Below are positions 8,069-16,571 of a DNA stretch of 64,000 nucleotides, one piece after another. Source of the stretch: an uncultured Marinococcus sp. (GTDB lineage Bacteria > Bacillota > Bacilli > Bacillales > Marinococcaceae). The DNA is taken from positions 1-64,000 of the forward strand of contig NZ_CANLSU010000005.1 in NCBI RefSeq assembly GCF_947493875.1, read 5' to 3'. Position 1 is the stretch's first letter, and every line of letters begins with the position of its first letter. The notes under the pieces are model-generated. The model was not told where the DNA came from and did not search any database. It saw nothing but the letters and a program-made list of their open reading frames with translations. A program made the translations under genes and the position numbers.

Positions 8069-8914
8069 TTATGCCCTCCATTCTGCTCCATTCTCTATCT
8101 GAACCATTTTGCGCTGCGTCAGCTCAAGCGCTGATTCAATACCCTTGCGCAGGCTGCTCTTCGTCGGGAAGGTACTCAGATCAATACCCAGATTCACAAT
8201 TGTCTGGGCAATTTCCGGGCGGATACCGACCAGAATGCATTCCGCCCCTACCAGCCTCACCGCTTTAGAGGCCTGAATAATATGGTTTGCCACCATAGTA
8301 TCCACTACCGGCACGCCGGTTATATCAATCAAAACCACCTGGGAACGATGCTGAATAATACCGTCGAGCAAATTCTCCATAATAAGCTTTGCCCGCTCGG
8401 TGTCAATCGCTCCAATTAATGGCATGACACTAACCTTTTCAAAGACAGGAATAAGCGGAGCAGAAAGTTCATTCAGAGCCATCTGCTGAAGCTCGAGCGT
8501 CTTTATCCAAGAATCGGAATAATCATCAACCAGCTGGTTCACAATCGCATCCACCCATTCTTCCACTTCTACAATCAAGCGCACGCTGTCTTTTTCTGCA
8601 TTATTAATATATGGAACAATATAGGCAGTAACGATGCGCCGGAACACCTGCATCCCCTGCGTAAAATAGCTCAGTGGCCAGTCGGTCTGAATAAGCCGCT
8701 CCGCAAAATGCTTAATTTTACCCTCGGCTTCCGACCGCTCTAAACGGACTGAGCTGTACAGCACATCAATAAATTCTTCGTTGTTTGTGAATACCAAATC
8801 ATCAGGAAGGGAGTTTTTAAAATATTCTTCCTGAACCCGGGCCATCTCTTCTTTCCATTTGGAAACCAACTGTTCCTGATGGTCATTGATAGCCTGCACT
8901 ACAGATGAATGCAT
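8069..8914 (-). CDS. rsbR: RsbR, stressosome sensor (globin-like domain plus STAS)
   Basis: A 281-aa protein. Residues 1-140 are the all-helical non-haem globin-like N-terminal domain, then a linker helix and a STAS domain (about 160-275). Two threonines matching the RsbT target sites of B. subtilis (Thr171, Thr205) are Thr172 in AIDTERAK and Thr206 in PVVDTMVAN. The chosen ATG has GGAGG 8 nt upstream; an ATG 15 bp earlier would place that site inside the gene. It is the first gene of the SigB operon. Only one RsbR paralogue is in the window. Confidence 0.94.
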   Translation of the reverse strand: MHSSVVQAINDHQEQLVSKWKEEMARVQEEYFKNSLPDDLVFTNNEEFIDVLYSSVRLERSEAEGKIKHFAERLIQTDWPLSYFTQGMQVFRRIVTAYIVPYINNAEKDSVRLIVEVEEWVDAIVNQLVDDYSDSWIKTLELQQMALNELSAPLIPVFEKVSVMPLIGAIDTERAKLIMENLLDGIIQHRSQVVLIDITGVPVVDTMVANHIIQASKAVRLVGAECILVGIRPEIAQTIVNLGIDLSTFPTKSSLRKGIESALELTQRKMVQIENGAEWRA

Positions 8915-9134
8915 CGTGAATTCCTCCATCTAGTCTGTCCATTTCCATTTACGGGCTGGAATAAATTTCATGTATTAATGCCCGGACTGGTGCACACTTT
9001 GTATTGTTATATTATTTGTTAACGGCACACCTGTGCACTATCATACTCTATTTAGTATTATTCCATGTATAATACTTTAGCGCAAACAATTATGGCTGCA
9101 ATCATATATATTCCTGAATAAAATTTATTACAAT
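8915..9134. other. intergenic region upstream of rsbR, no toxin gene
   Basis: These 220 bp lie between the ndoAI terminator and rsbR and are AT-rich. No open frame or remnant resembling EndoA/MazF was found on the minus strand, where B. subtilis carries it. The rsbR promoter must be here, but no clear SigA hexamer pair stood out. Confidence 0.6.
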
Positions 9135-9175
9135 AAAAAAGCTGCCTGCCTATCACAGACAGGCAAACAGCTTTT
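9135..9175 (-). terminator. terminator after the acpS-nnr-alr-ndoAI genes
   Basis: On the minus strand AAAAGCTG and TTGCCTGTC pair with the complementary GACAGGCAG-type arm across a short loop, followed by TTTTTT. It ends the alr/ndoAI transcript before rsbR. Confidence 0.85.
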
Positions 9176-9222
9176 ATATTCATTTCTGTTTCTTTAAAAG
9201 AAGAAATATAATTTCGAGTGTT

Positions 9223-9510
9223 TCAGATTCCGCTAAGCAATCGGCGATTCAAAGAGTGATCCACTTCTGTTTCTGCCTGAAATGACTCAGCAGCAATATT
9301 CAAATTGATACTGCTCATTTCTTCATACCCTTGCTTCATCGCTTCTTGAAACTCCAGACGTTGGCGTTCTTTTAAATACATCTCCGTGGCTTGATGAATA
9401 AATTCATTGCGGTTTGCGCTCTGCTGCCCCTCTTCAATCATTCCATCAAGTTCGTCAAGAAGATAGTCAGGCAGGCTGACCTTAATCTGCTTAGTGCTTT
9501 TCTGATGCAC
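9223..9510 (-). CDS. ndoAI: EndoAI/MazE-like ribbon-helix-helix antitoxin, without toxin partner
   Basis: A 95-aa ribbon-helix-helix protein. The N-terminal KQIKVSLPDYLLDELDGM strand-helix and NRNEFIHQATEMYLKER form the DNA-binding dimer fold. The C-terminal GYEEMSSINLNIAAES segment matches the toxin-neutralising tail of B. subtilis EndoAI (NdoAI). A GTG start is chosen because GGAGG lies 8 nt upstream; a GTG nine bases earlier abuts the site. In B. subtilis ndoA (MazF-type RNase) follows directly; here a terminator follows. It may still act as a repressor or neutralise a toxin elsewhere. Confidence 0.88.
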   Translation of the reverse strand: MHQKSTKQIKVSLPDYLLDELDGMIEEGQQSANRNEFIHQATEMYLKERQRLEFQEAMKQGYEEMSSINLNIAAESFQAETEVDHSLNRRLLSGI

Positions 9511-9615
9511 TCCACACACCTCCAGGTTGACCCTTTTAGATTCCCATCCCTTAATAATTACTTAATTCATCATAGCATTTCTATATGCTGTTTGCAAAGC
9601 GCGTTTTTCATAAAT

Positions 9616-10767
9616 TCAGGGTTCAAACCTGTTTTCGGGAGTATATACCCGGGGTACGCGTTTACTGATAATGCAGGGAACTTCGTATGTAATCGTTCCA
9701 AGGCGGCTGGCTACTTCCGTGACGCTGATCGTTTCCTCTTTCTGGCTGCCAATCAATGTCACTACCGTATCCACTGGGAACTCATGCGGCAGCCGCACCA
9801 TCATCTGGTCCATACAGATCCGTCCTACAATAGGGACGCGGATTCCTCCTGCCAATACCTCCCCCTGATTTTCAGCATGCGCTCTCAGCCATCCGTCTGC
9901 ATAGCCAATAGGCACAGTACCGATCCATTCATTTTCCGTGGAGGTGTACGTTGCTCCGTAGCTGATGCTCGTGCCCGGCGGTACTTCCTTCACCTGCGTC
10001 AGACGGCTGTGAAGCGTGAATGCCTCCTTCAGTGTAAATGGAAGATGCCCGGTAATATCTGCTGCAGGAGTCAATCCATACATCGAAATACCGAACCGGA
10101 CCATATTAAAGCAGCGCTCCGGAAAACGCATAGCTGCTGCACTGTTACCACAGTGAATCAGCCGGGGGGCGTTCCCCATCTGCTGTACCAGGGCAACGAC
10201 CTGGGAAAAACGGGCATACTGCTGTTCAAAATAAGTAGTCTCCAGTTCATCAGCAGTAGCGAAATGCGTATACATTCCTTCCATTTCTATAGAGGGAGTG
10301 CTGGTTACGGCAGCCAGAAAAGAAGTGATATCTTCGTCATTTATCAATCCCAGCCGCCCCATTCCAGTGTCTACTTTCATATGAATTAAAAGCGATTCCC
10401 CGACTGTATACCGGGAAGCCTCTTTTAACCATTCTTCCTGAAAGACCGTGAGCCGGATATCGTGGCGGGCAGCCACCGCGGCGTCCTGCGGCCGTGTTCT
10501 GCCAAGCACAAGGATAGGCAGTTTTATGCCGGCATTCCGCAGCTCGAGCGCTTCTTCAAGCAGCGCCACCCCAAAATAGGACGCTCCCGCCTCCGCTGCT
10601 GCCAAAGCAGTTTCTGCCGCCCCGTGCCCGTAGCCGTCCGCTTTAACCACAGCCATTACAGCCACGTTCTCAGCATGAAGCTTCCGTACTTCACGGATGT
10701 TGTATTTAATATTTTCTGTGTTGATCTCCACCCACGTATTCCGGTAGGATTCGCTGGAAAACGCCAT
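9616..10767 (-). CDS. alr: alanine racemase
   Basis: A 383-aa PLP enzyme of normal length that interconverts L- and D-alanine for peptidoglycan. The PLP lysine is Lys42 in VVKADGYGHGA. The C-terminal domain has the catalytic tyrosine region SISYGATYTS and GRICMDQMMVRLP. GAGGAG lies before the ATG, 15 bp after nnr. The acpS-nnr-alr-ndoAI set is probably one transcription unit; B. subtilis has the lipoprotein gene ydcC between acpS and alr, which is missing here. Confidence 0.96.
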   Translation of the reverse strand: MAFSSESYRNTWVEINTENIKYNIREVRKLHAENVAVMAVVKADGYGHGAAETALAAAEAGASYFGVALLEEALELRNAGIKLPILVLGRTRPQDAAVAARHDIRLTVFQEEWLKEASRYTVGESLLIHMKVDTGMGRLGLINDEDITSFLAAVTSTPSIEMEGMYTHFATADELETTYFEQQYARFSQVVALVQQMGNAPRLIHCGNSAAAMRFPERCFNMVRFGISMYGLTPAADITGHLPFTLKEAFTLHSRLTQVKEVPPGTSISYGATYTSTENEWIGTVPIGYADGWLRAHAENQGEVLAGGIRVPIVGRICMDQMMVRLPHEFPVDTVVTLIGSQKEETISVTEVASRLGTITYEVPCIISKRVPRVYTPENRFEP

Positions 10768-10782
10768 GATGACTCCTCTTTT

Positions 10783-12324
10783 CTATCGTTTCTTTTGTGC
10801 CTGAATGAAAGTCAGGGCTTTTGGCAGATAATCGATTAAATTGGATGCAGTAAACGAATAATCCGATATTCCTGCTTTTATCGCAATTTCTGCAGCCAGA
10901 CCGTGGGTGTAAACAGCATTACAAACTCCTTCTTCCACCGTTGGGCCCTGAAGCATCATGGCAAGCACAATGCCGGTCAGCGCATCCCCTGACCCTCCTT
11001 TAGCAAGGGCACTGCTGCCACTAGTATTCACATACTGTCTGCCTTCAGGGGTAGTAATAATCGTATTTGGCCCCTTCAGCACAAGGTAGCAGCCGAATTT
11101 ACGAGCGTATTCGCGTGAGACCGTAAACCGTTCTGCATTGATTTGCTTTGGAGAAAGGCCTGTCAGACGGCCCATTTCACCAGGATGCGGAGTCAGAATC
11201 AGCGGGTGTTCTCTGTTGATCATTTCCGTCTCCAGCTCCGGTAGAAAATAAAGTCCGTCGGCATCCAGCACGAGTGGCGTTTGTGTTTCTGTCAGCAGAC
11301 GCTTCGTTAATACTCTCGTGCTTTCTGTACGACCAAGCCCGGAGCCGGCTGCAACACCGTCCATCCCGTCCCAGGGAAACGGCGTTTTCTGTAAATCGGC
11401 GACCTGGCCGTCTTCTGTTTCAGGCAGCGGGAAGTAGGTTGCTTCAAGCACATGAGAAGCAACGGCACTCAATGCAGACGCCGGAACGCTCGTAGTCAGA
11501 AGACCAATGCCGGCATGAAGGCAGGCGTTCGATGCGATGGCCGGGGCCCCGGGCATATTATAGGCTCCTGCTATCAGCAGCCCTTTGCCATTATCGCCCT
11601 TGTGAGACTCCTGTGTCCGCTCCGGCAGACTTTTGGCTGCATTGGTTAAATCCCATGTCTGTCTTTTCTGATCCAATGCTTTCCACGAAGCTTCCGGTAC
11701 GCCGATCGGTACAACTCGAAGCTCTCCGTAATAGTGCCTCGCCGGATACAGATACGTGCTCAATGTAGGAGCTTCAAGAATTACCGTAGCGTCTGCATTC
11801 ACGGCCATATTAGGCAGTTCTTCCTCGTTCGCCGGTACTCCAGTAGGGATGTCCACAGCTACCACCGGTGCCGTTGTGCTGTTCAGCCACTTTGCGGCAG
11901 AATAAAAAGGCTCCTTCAGTTCTCCGTGAATCCCGGTACCGAGCATCGCATCAATATAAATGACCCCCTCCCCCGGCAAATCCGGTTCAGGGAAACCGTT
12001 ACCTGCTGCCAGCGGAAGCCCGCACGCACGGTACAGGTCTTTATGGTACAGCGCTCCTCCGGAAAGGGCGTTCTCTTCTGCCAGCAGATACACATAAACA
12101 TTCCATCCAAGAGACGATAGTGTCCTGCCGATAACAAAACCGTCCCCTCCATTGTTTCCTTTTCCGGCAAAGATAACAGCCGTTTGTGCTTCAGGATACA
12201 TATCATGAATCTCACCTGCTGCTGCTCTTCCCGCGTTTTCCATCAGCAGCTCTTCTTTCATTCCAAGTGTTTCGATGGTGTATTGATCGAGCTCCTGCAT
12301 CTCTTTGCTTGTTACGACCTGCAT
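10783..12324 (-). CDS. nnr: bifunctional NAD(P)H-hydrate epimerase / ADP-dependent NAD(P)H-hydrate dehydratase
   Basis: A 513-aa two-domain repair enzyme. The N-terminal YjeF_N domain (1-215) contains ENAGRAAAGEI and AGKGNNGGDGFVIG and epimerises damaged NAD(P)H hydrates. The C-terminal ribokinase-like domain (235-510) has LTPHPGEMGRL, KGPNTIITTPEG and the nucleotide site ALAKGGSGDALTG, and dehydrates them back to NAD(P)H. The ATG has AAAGGAG upstream and begins 1 bp after the acpS stop; the frame stays open 126 bp further into acpS but without a ribosome binding site. Confidence 0.93.
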   Translation of the reverse strand: MQVVTSKEMQELDQYTIETLGMKEELLMENAGRAAAGEIHDMYPEAQTAVIFAGKGNNGGDGFVIGRTLSSLGWNVYVYLLAEENALSGGALYHKDLYRACGLPLAAGNGFPEPDLPGEGVIYIDAMLGTGIHGELKEPFYSAAKWLNSTTAPVVAVDIPTGVPANEEELPNMAVNADATVILEAPTLSTYLYPARHYYGELRVVPIGVPEASWKALDQKRQTWDLTNAAKSLPERTQESHKGDNGKGLLIAGAYNMPGAPAIASNACLHAGIGLLTTSVPASALSAVASHVLEATYFPLPETEDGQVADLQKTPFPWDGMDGVAAGSGLGRTESTRVLTKRLLTETQTPLVLDADGLYFLPELETEMINREHPLILTPHPGEMGRLTGLSPKQINAERFTVSREYARKFGCYLVLKGPNTIITTPEGRQYVNTSGSSALAKGGSGDALTGIVLAMMLQGPTVEEGVCNAVYTHGLAAEIAIKAGISDYSFTASNLIDYLPKALTFIQAQKKR

Positions 12325-12325
12325 C

Positions 12326-12688
12326 CTATTCGCTCCTTTCTTCAATAATAACCTGAGCCACAGCGCTGTCCCGCGAATGACTGATAGAAACATGAATAAT
12401 ATAGGCCTCGTAGCCAGTGCAGCAAAGCAGCGGTTCCCCCCGCTCTCCATTGCTCACTGTAATATCGTGAAAACCCGTCTCCGAAGAAATGCCAGTGCCT
12501 GCTGCCTTCACAAACGCTTCTTTGGCAGCAAACCTTCCTGCTGTGAATTCTACCAGTCGTTTACCGGAAAAACGCTCGCAGGCCTGTAATTCGTCTTCAT
12601 TTAAAATTCGCGGCAAAAATTTCTTTTGTTCTAAAGAGCGCTCAATCCGCTCTAATTCAATGATATCAATGCCAATTCCTTTAATCAT
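12326..12688 (-). CDS. acpS: holo-[acyl-carrier-protein] synthase
   Basis: A 120-aa AcpS-type phosphopantetheinyl transferase that moves 4'-phosphopantetheine from CoA to ACP for fatty acid synthesis. The magnesium/CoA motifs are GIGIDIIELERIE (Asp8) and GRFAAKEAFVKAAGTGI; the C-terminus has VSISHSRDSAVAQVI. Length and motifs are typical. It leads the nnr-alr-ndoAI group and is divergent from the rhomboid gene, as in B. subtilis. Confidence 0.96.
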   Translation of the reverse strand: MIKGIGIDIIELERIERSLEQKKFLPRILNEDELQACERFSGKRLVEFTAGRFAAKEAFVKAAGTGISSETGFHDITVSNGERGEPLLCCTGYEAYIIHVSISHSRDSAVAQVIIEERSE

Positions 12689-12803
12689 TACTTTCTCCCT
12701 TCCCGCAACGCTTTTCGTGTATTCCTTTATTTATTCATGCTACACTGACCGTACATACTTATACGATTTAGTATACCCGTCAACAGAAAGGGGACTAACC
12801 CAC

Positions 12804-13586
12804 TTGTTTATCCGCCACGAGACTTTTTCTACATTTATAAGACGCTACCCTGTAATTTCAGTAATATTAGCGATCCACCTGCTGTTGTTTTTCTGGGTGA
12901 ATCTTTCGGAATTAACGAACGGTCTGATTCCGTTCGGGGAAGTTGTCTATTATTTAATGGTCGGCAACAACTTCGCTATTCAGAGCGGAGACTACTGGCG
13001 CCTTCTTACTCCAGTGTTTTTACATACGTCTTTGGGGCACGTGCTTTTTAACTCCTTTGCTTTGCTGCTGTTCGGACCGCCGCTTGAATTCATGCTCGGC
13101 CGCCTCAAATTTCTGGCATTTTATTTAACAGCCGGAGTCATTGGAAATATTGCTACGCTGTTTTTTGGTTCGCTTTACCTTTCACACCTTGGGGCCTCCG
13201 GAGCTATTTACGGCCTGTTTGGCGCTTATGTATTTATTATGATGAACCGCCGGCACCTTATTGACCCTTCAAGCGCCCAGATAGTTGTGGTTCTTCTTGT
13301 GATAGGCATGGTATTCACTTTGCTGAATTCCGGAGTCAATATATGGGCACACGTATTTGGATTCGTCGCTGGATTCGGGCTGATTCCTTTGTTCTTAAAA
13401 AATGTAGTCCCATTTTATTTCTCTCAAGGCTATGGACCTTCTTCCGGGAGCCGCAGACCGCGCCGGAAAGTACGCGCGGTGACTGCCCAGAAAGCAGGAA
13501 GACGAATCGCCCTAATTGTCGCCTACGTCATTGTTGGGGCCGTTCTTTTACGTGTGCTGCAGCTCGTCATCGCAGCGTTAATGTAA
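12804..13586 (+). CDS. rhomboid family intramembrane serine protease
   Basis: A 260-aa membrane protease with about six membrane segments. The catalytic dyad is Ser132 in GASGAIYGLFG and His183 in WAHVFGFVAGF. The first motif region WRLLTPVFLHTSLGHVLFN supplies His79 and Asn83. The start is taken as TTG at 12804 (FIRHETFSTFIRRYP), preceded by AAAGGGG, because family members begin this way; the open frame continues upstream into antisense acpS. The gene is divergent from acpS, matching ydcA of B. subtilis. Substrates are unknown. A repeat cluster begins 4 bp after its stop. Confidence 0.92.
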   Translation: MFIRHETFSTFIRRYPVISVILAIHLLLFFWVNLSELTNGLIPFGEVVYYLMVGNNFAIQSGDYWRLLTPVFLHTSLGHVLFNSFALLLFGPPLEFMLGRLKFLAFYLTAGVIGNIATLFFGSLYLSHLGASGAIYGLFGAYVFIMMNRRHLIDPSSAQIVVVLLVIGMVFTLLNSGVNIWAHVFGFVAGFGLIPLFLKNVVPFYFSQGYGPSSGSRRPRRKVRAVTAQKAGRRIALIVAYVIVGAVLLRVLQLVIAALM

Positions 13587-13590
13587 AAAG

Positions 13591-13987
13591 AAAAGCGGAA
13601 GAAGCTGAACAGTGACGCGGGATCTGGAGGCTCTTTTGACAAGTGGCTCTTTCACTTGGAAAGAAGAGCTGAAGAGACCTGCCGTCACTGGCTTCTGGAG
13701 CTGGACATCAAGAAAAGCGGAAATGCCCCGAGATCCGCGAAGGATACTTCCCGGCCGCGCAGAGCAGCCCGCTGCTCGAAGTCGGACGGAAAGTAATTCC
13801 GAGAGGCTGGGCATTGAAGCTGGACATCAAGAAAAGCGAAGCCCCGCGGCACAGGAGTCTTATCCGACTGGCCTGTTCCCTGGCTGGACTTGGCCAGAGC
13901 CAAGGAAGCCAGGGTGGCCAACGGAATAAGCGACTGCGGGGCGTAGCTGGACAAACAAAAGCGGAAGAAGCTGAACAGTGGCGCGGC
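13591..13987 (+). repeat. cluster of head-to-tail palindromic repeat units (three full, one truncated)
   Basis: Units run 13591-13706, 13713-13824, 13832-13952 and a truncated 13957-13987. Each starts AAAAGCGgaa or a close variant and ends in AGCTGGAC, separated by 4-8 bp. Each is internally self-complementary: unit 1 has CAGTGACG/CGTCACTG around an inner GCTCTTTT/AAAGAAGAGC hairpin, and unit 3 has GCCCCGCG/GCGGGGC at its ends. Units 1 and 2 have close copies at 21367-21482 and 21489-21600 on the minus strand. Open frames here (up to 105 codons) are by-products of the repeats. No transposase is present. Confidence 0.85.
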
Positions 13988-14031
13988 AAAAGCATGCTTT
14001 CATCTCTATATAACAACCGCTTCCCCAGATA

Positions 14032-14068
14032 GAAAAGAGGCCCCTTCCCGCAGAAGTGGCCTCTTTTT
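14032..14068. terminator. bidirectional terminator between the repeat cluster and csoR-like gene
   Basis: GAGGCC pairs with GGCCTC around a 15-nt loop, with T-runs on both strands. It can end rhomboid-side transcription on plus and the csoR-like gene on minus. Confidence 0.85.
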
Positions 14069-14071
14069 CGT

Positions 14072-14332
14072 TTATCTGCTTTTCACAAGCAGATTGATAG
14101 CTTCCTGGACAGATTCATTGGTGTCTTCTCCGCGCTCCATTTGTTCGCGCATGCACTGCTCCAGATTTTCACTGACAATTACGCCAATCGCACGGTCCAT
14201 TGCAGAACGTGCAGCTGACATCTGTCCTACGGTGTCCCGGCAGTCCTGCCCTTCTTCCATCATTCGAAGAACACCCCGCACCTGCCCTTCGACACGGCGG
14301 AGTCTGTTTTTAATATTGGCATCATATTCCAT
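14072..14332 (-). CDS. CsoR/DUF156 family regulator, CstR-like
   Basis: An 86-aa all-helical repressor. Cys31 (EGQDCRDTV) and Cys60 (SENLEQCMREQ) are present, but the copper-binding histidine of CsoR is Asn56. This Cys31/Cys60 set without histidine is the pattern of the persulfide sensor CstR rather than a copper sensor (family knowledge); B. subtilis YrkD appears similar. No rhodanese, persulfide dioxygenase or TauE-type gene lies beside it, so its regulon is unknown. An inverted repeat upstream may be its own operator. Confidence 0.85.
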   Translation of the reverse strand: MEYDANIKNRLRRVEGQVRGVLRMMEEGQDCRDTVGQMSAARSAMDRAIGVIVSENLEQCMREQMERGEDTNESVQEAINLLVKSR

Positions 14333-14347
14333 GAGTTAAGCGGCCTC

Positions 14348-14378
14348 CAATGTATTCAAAATGTACATTGTTATTATA
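14348..14378 (-). promoter_or_regulatory. promoter and candidate operator of the CstR-like gene
   Basis: A TATAAT (minus strand, 14373-14378) is followed at the expected start site by an inverted repeat, CAATGTA, 9 nt, TACATTG (14348-14370). Its position over the start site suits autorepression. The -35 is not clear. Confidence 0.5.
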
Positions 14379-14423
14379 CATGAAATAATTGGGAATTTCC
14401 TACACTCTCCAATAAATTTTTAA

Positions 14424-15674
14424 TCAGCTTGCTTTCCACTCAATTGTATTAGGTGCTGCAGGGACTTCCCATTTTTGGTTCAGCGGAACTTCTCCGAGAG
14501 TGTCACTGTTCTCAGAGATAAATTTTATGGTTTCATACCCAAAATCCGCTGCCGCCAGCCCCACCGCATCAATCATCGCCTGCTCCTCGCCAGACGCATC
14601 TTCGAGCGAGCCACTCAGAGTAATAGTTACTGATTCTCCTTCGCCTTCCACATTTCCTACAGTAAGAGAGCCAGGGATCGGAGCTCTCACTTCTGAAATT
14701 TCAGGTCCTTCATTCATTTTCGCCAGCGTTTCCTCTAAAGATAGCAGACTCCCATTTTCATTCGTAGTAGAAACACCCGCTCCTTCACCAGTCACTAAAT
14801 AAGAGGCGTCATTTACATCATATAAATAATAGCCGCGATTCTCATCAATATCCCGGACATTTATTTCTTCTTCACTTCCACTGCCTTCATCGGGTATATT
14901 TGATACTTCTATATCTTTTTCCCCCAAATAACGGGCGAGCTCTTCAATGCCGCGTTCGATCTGTCCGGATTCCAAAGCCGTGGTTTCAGAGGATACTGCC
15001 GCTTCGAGACTGCCATTCTCTGCATTCTCCCAGGATACCTTTTCGGTCATAGCAGGGCCGAGCCCGAATTCATTGCCGTCCACTTCTTCAGTGATAAAGC
15101 TCAAAAGCTCTTTTAGGTCCGCTTCTGCTACAAACGTTAACGGGACAATAACCGCTCCCCGGGCACTTTCAAAAGGGATAGTCACAGCGTTCACACCGCC
15201 GCTGCCTTCTTCCTTCGTAAGCGCGGCTACATAACCACCCGGCATTTCACCGCTTTCTTCCGTATCCTCCTGAATCTTTGGCGGGGCATCTTCTGTGCCG
15301 CTCTCTGCCGGCTCAGGCTCTTCATCTTCTCTGCTGTCTGTATCGTTTTCAGCAGTATTTTCCGATTCATGCTGTTCGGCTGACTCTGAATCTCCGGCCT
15401 CATTCTCGTCTTCAGCGTTTTCTTCTTGAGAAGGGGAAGCCGTCTGATTCGAAGTCCACCATATTCCCGGAACGATAAGTATTGCGAGTAGGAGAACTGC
15501 CGCCGATGTAAAAACAGGAACTGGCCAGCGCCGGTGCGTACGGTGTCTTTTCTTTGAGTCCAGCCGATCCTGAATATTATGATAGATTTCATTTTTGGAT
15601 CGTTTATCCTTCACACGGGGCATTTGCTTTAATGAATGTTCAATCCGTTCCCTGGAACGATTATGCTTCTTCAA
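14424..15674 (-). CDS. rsiX: RsiX, membrane-anchored anti-SigX factor
   Basis: A 416-aa single-pass membrane protein. The cytoplasmic N-terminus (1-49, rich in Arg/Lys) should bind SigX. One membrane segment spans about 50-73 (PVPVFTSAAVLLLAILIVPG). A strongly acidic Glu/Asp/Ser linker (about 78-145) leads to an extracellular domain of about 270 residues. The TTG start overlaps the sigX stop, with GGAGGG 8 nt upstream, so the two are coupled. Assignment rests on pairing with an unmistakable SigX and on topology; B. subtilis RsiX is shorter (about 368 aa), the difference lying mainly in the acidic linker. Confidence 0.85.
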   Translation of the reverse strand: MKKHNRSRERIEHSLKQMPRVKDKRSKNEIYHNIQDRLDSKKRHRTHRRWPVPVFTSAAVLLLAILIVPGIWWTSNQTASPSQEENAEDENEAGDSESAEQHESENTAENDTDSREDEEPEPAESGTEDAPPKIQEDTEESGEMPGGYVAALTKEEGSGGVNAVTIPFESARGAVIVPLTFVAEADLKELLSFITEEVDGNEFGLGPAMTEKVSWENAENGSLEAAVSSETTALESGQIERGIEELARYLGEKDIEVSNIPDEGSGSEEEINVRDIDENRGYYLYDVNDASYLVTGEGAGVSTTNENGSLLSLEETLAKMNEGPEISEVRAPIPGSLTVGNVEGEGESVTITLSGSLEDASGEEQAMIDAVGLAAADFGYETIKFISENSDTLGEVPLNQKWEVPAAPNTIEWKAS

Positions 15675-16210
15675 TCTCCTGCCCTCCTTTCTTCTAAATT
15701 TTCCCTGCTTTCCATTAGCTCCTGTATTTTTTTCACGGCCCGGTGCTGGGTCGTTTTCACTTTACTCTCCGACCACCCGAGCACTTCAGCTGCTTCTTTG
15801 ATCGAGAGCGATTCCACGTAACGCAGTATAAGCACCTGCCTCTGATCCGCAGAGCATGCTTTCATGCATTCATAAATTTCACGCACATCGTCTTTTGCAG
15901 TAAGAATCTCATCAGGAAGAGGAGCTGGGTCCCGCATTTCTTCTTTTGATAAAGGACCAAGCACTCCCAGCCATTTCCGCTTTTTTCTGTTTTGCTTGCG
16001 GATCCAGTCTATGCCAACATGTCTGGCAATGGAATAAAGCCAGGTTTTTTCACTGCTTTTGCCTTCAAATGTTTCAAAGGAATGCAGCACTTTAATGTAA
16101 ACTTCCTGGACAAGCTCCTCAGCTGTTTCACGATCTCGGACCATATAAAATAAATATTGGAAAAGGGAGTGATGATATTGTTCATATAGCCTTTCAAACT
16201 CATCATGCAT
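15671..16210 (-). CDS. sigX: ECF RNA polymerase sigma factor SigX
   Basis: A 179-aa ECF sigma factor. Region 2 has LFQYLFYMVRDRETAEELV and EGKSSEKTWLYSIARHVGI; region 4 has VLILRYVESLSIKEAAEVLG and WSESKVKTTQHRAVKKI. These agree closely with B. subtilis SigX, which controls cell-envelope charge and antimicrobial-peptide resistance genes. The ATG has AAGGAA 9 nt upstream; a GTG nine bases earlier lacks a site. A perfect SigX-type promoter upstream implies autoregulation. Confidence 0.95.
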   Translation of the reverse strand: MHDEFERLYEQYHHSLFQYLFYMVRDRETAEELVQEVYIKVLHSFETFEGKSSEKTWLYSIARHVGIDWIRKQNRKKRKWLGVLGPLSKEEMRDPAPLPDEILTAKDDVREIYECMKACSADQRQVLILRYVESLSIKEAAEVLGWSESKVKTTQHRAVKKIQELMESRENLEERRAGD

Positions 16211-16231
16211 GATGAACACTTCCTTAATGTA

Positions 16232-16257
16232 GACGTTCCCTGTCTTTATTAGTTACA
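16232..16257 (-). promoter_or_regulatory. SigX-type autoregulatory promoter
   Basis: On the minus strand TGTAAC is followed after 16 nt by CGTC, 22 bp upstream of the sigX start. Both elements match the ECF SigX consensus fully. Confidence 0.85.
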
Positions 16258-16503
16258 CCGGTAATTTTATTAATAGAAACGGAAAATAGAATTACGTTTC
16301 CACCCGTTTTCTGTTTATGTATATTCAAAGTTTCATTCTTATGCTGATGCCTCATAAGATATTAGCAAAATACTTCGCACTATTATAGCATTTCCGCGTC
16401 TTTTTCTGAAAAACCCCCCGCCGCTTTCATGCTCTGGTTTAACATTAGTAAAGTCCTGTTTATGTTCATTTGGGGGATTTGAACCTTTCTTTATTTTGAA
16501 ACA
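16258..16503. other. divergent intergenic region sigX / GerMN lipoprotein
   Basis: The 361-bp gap holds the SigX promoter at one end and the lipoprotein promoter at the other. Between them there is an imperfect GAAACG...CGTTTC inverted repeat (about 16276-16301) but no supported gene. Confidence 0.5.
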
Positions 16504-16512
16504 TGGTATAAT
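16504..16512 (+). promoter_or_regulatory. extended -10 promoter of the GerMN lipoprotein
   Basis: TGGTATAAT, a perfect -10 with a TGn extension, lies 60 bp upstream of the ATG. No good -35 is present, as is usual for extended -10 promoters. Confidence 0.6.
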
Positions 16513-16571
16513 TATGTAACAACATTGTATTATTTGTAAACTAAATTTAATATTCGACCTGGGGGGATTCC

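Noticed and set aside
9391-10389. A 332-codon open frame on the plus strand
   Set aside because: It lies antisense to alr and ndoAI, has no ribosome binding site and a composition typical of a shadow frame.
13612-14032. Several open frames of 60-105 codons
   Set aside because: They run through the palindromic repeat units, have no ribosome binding sites, and similar frames recur in the copy at 21375-21685.
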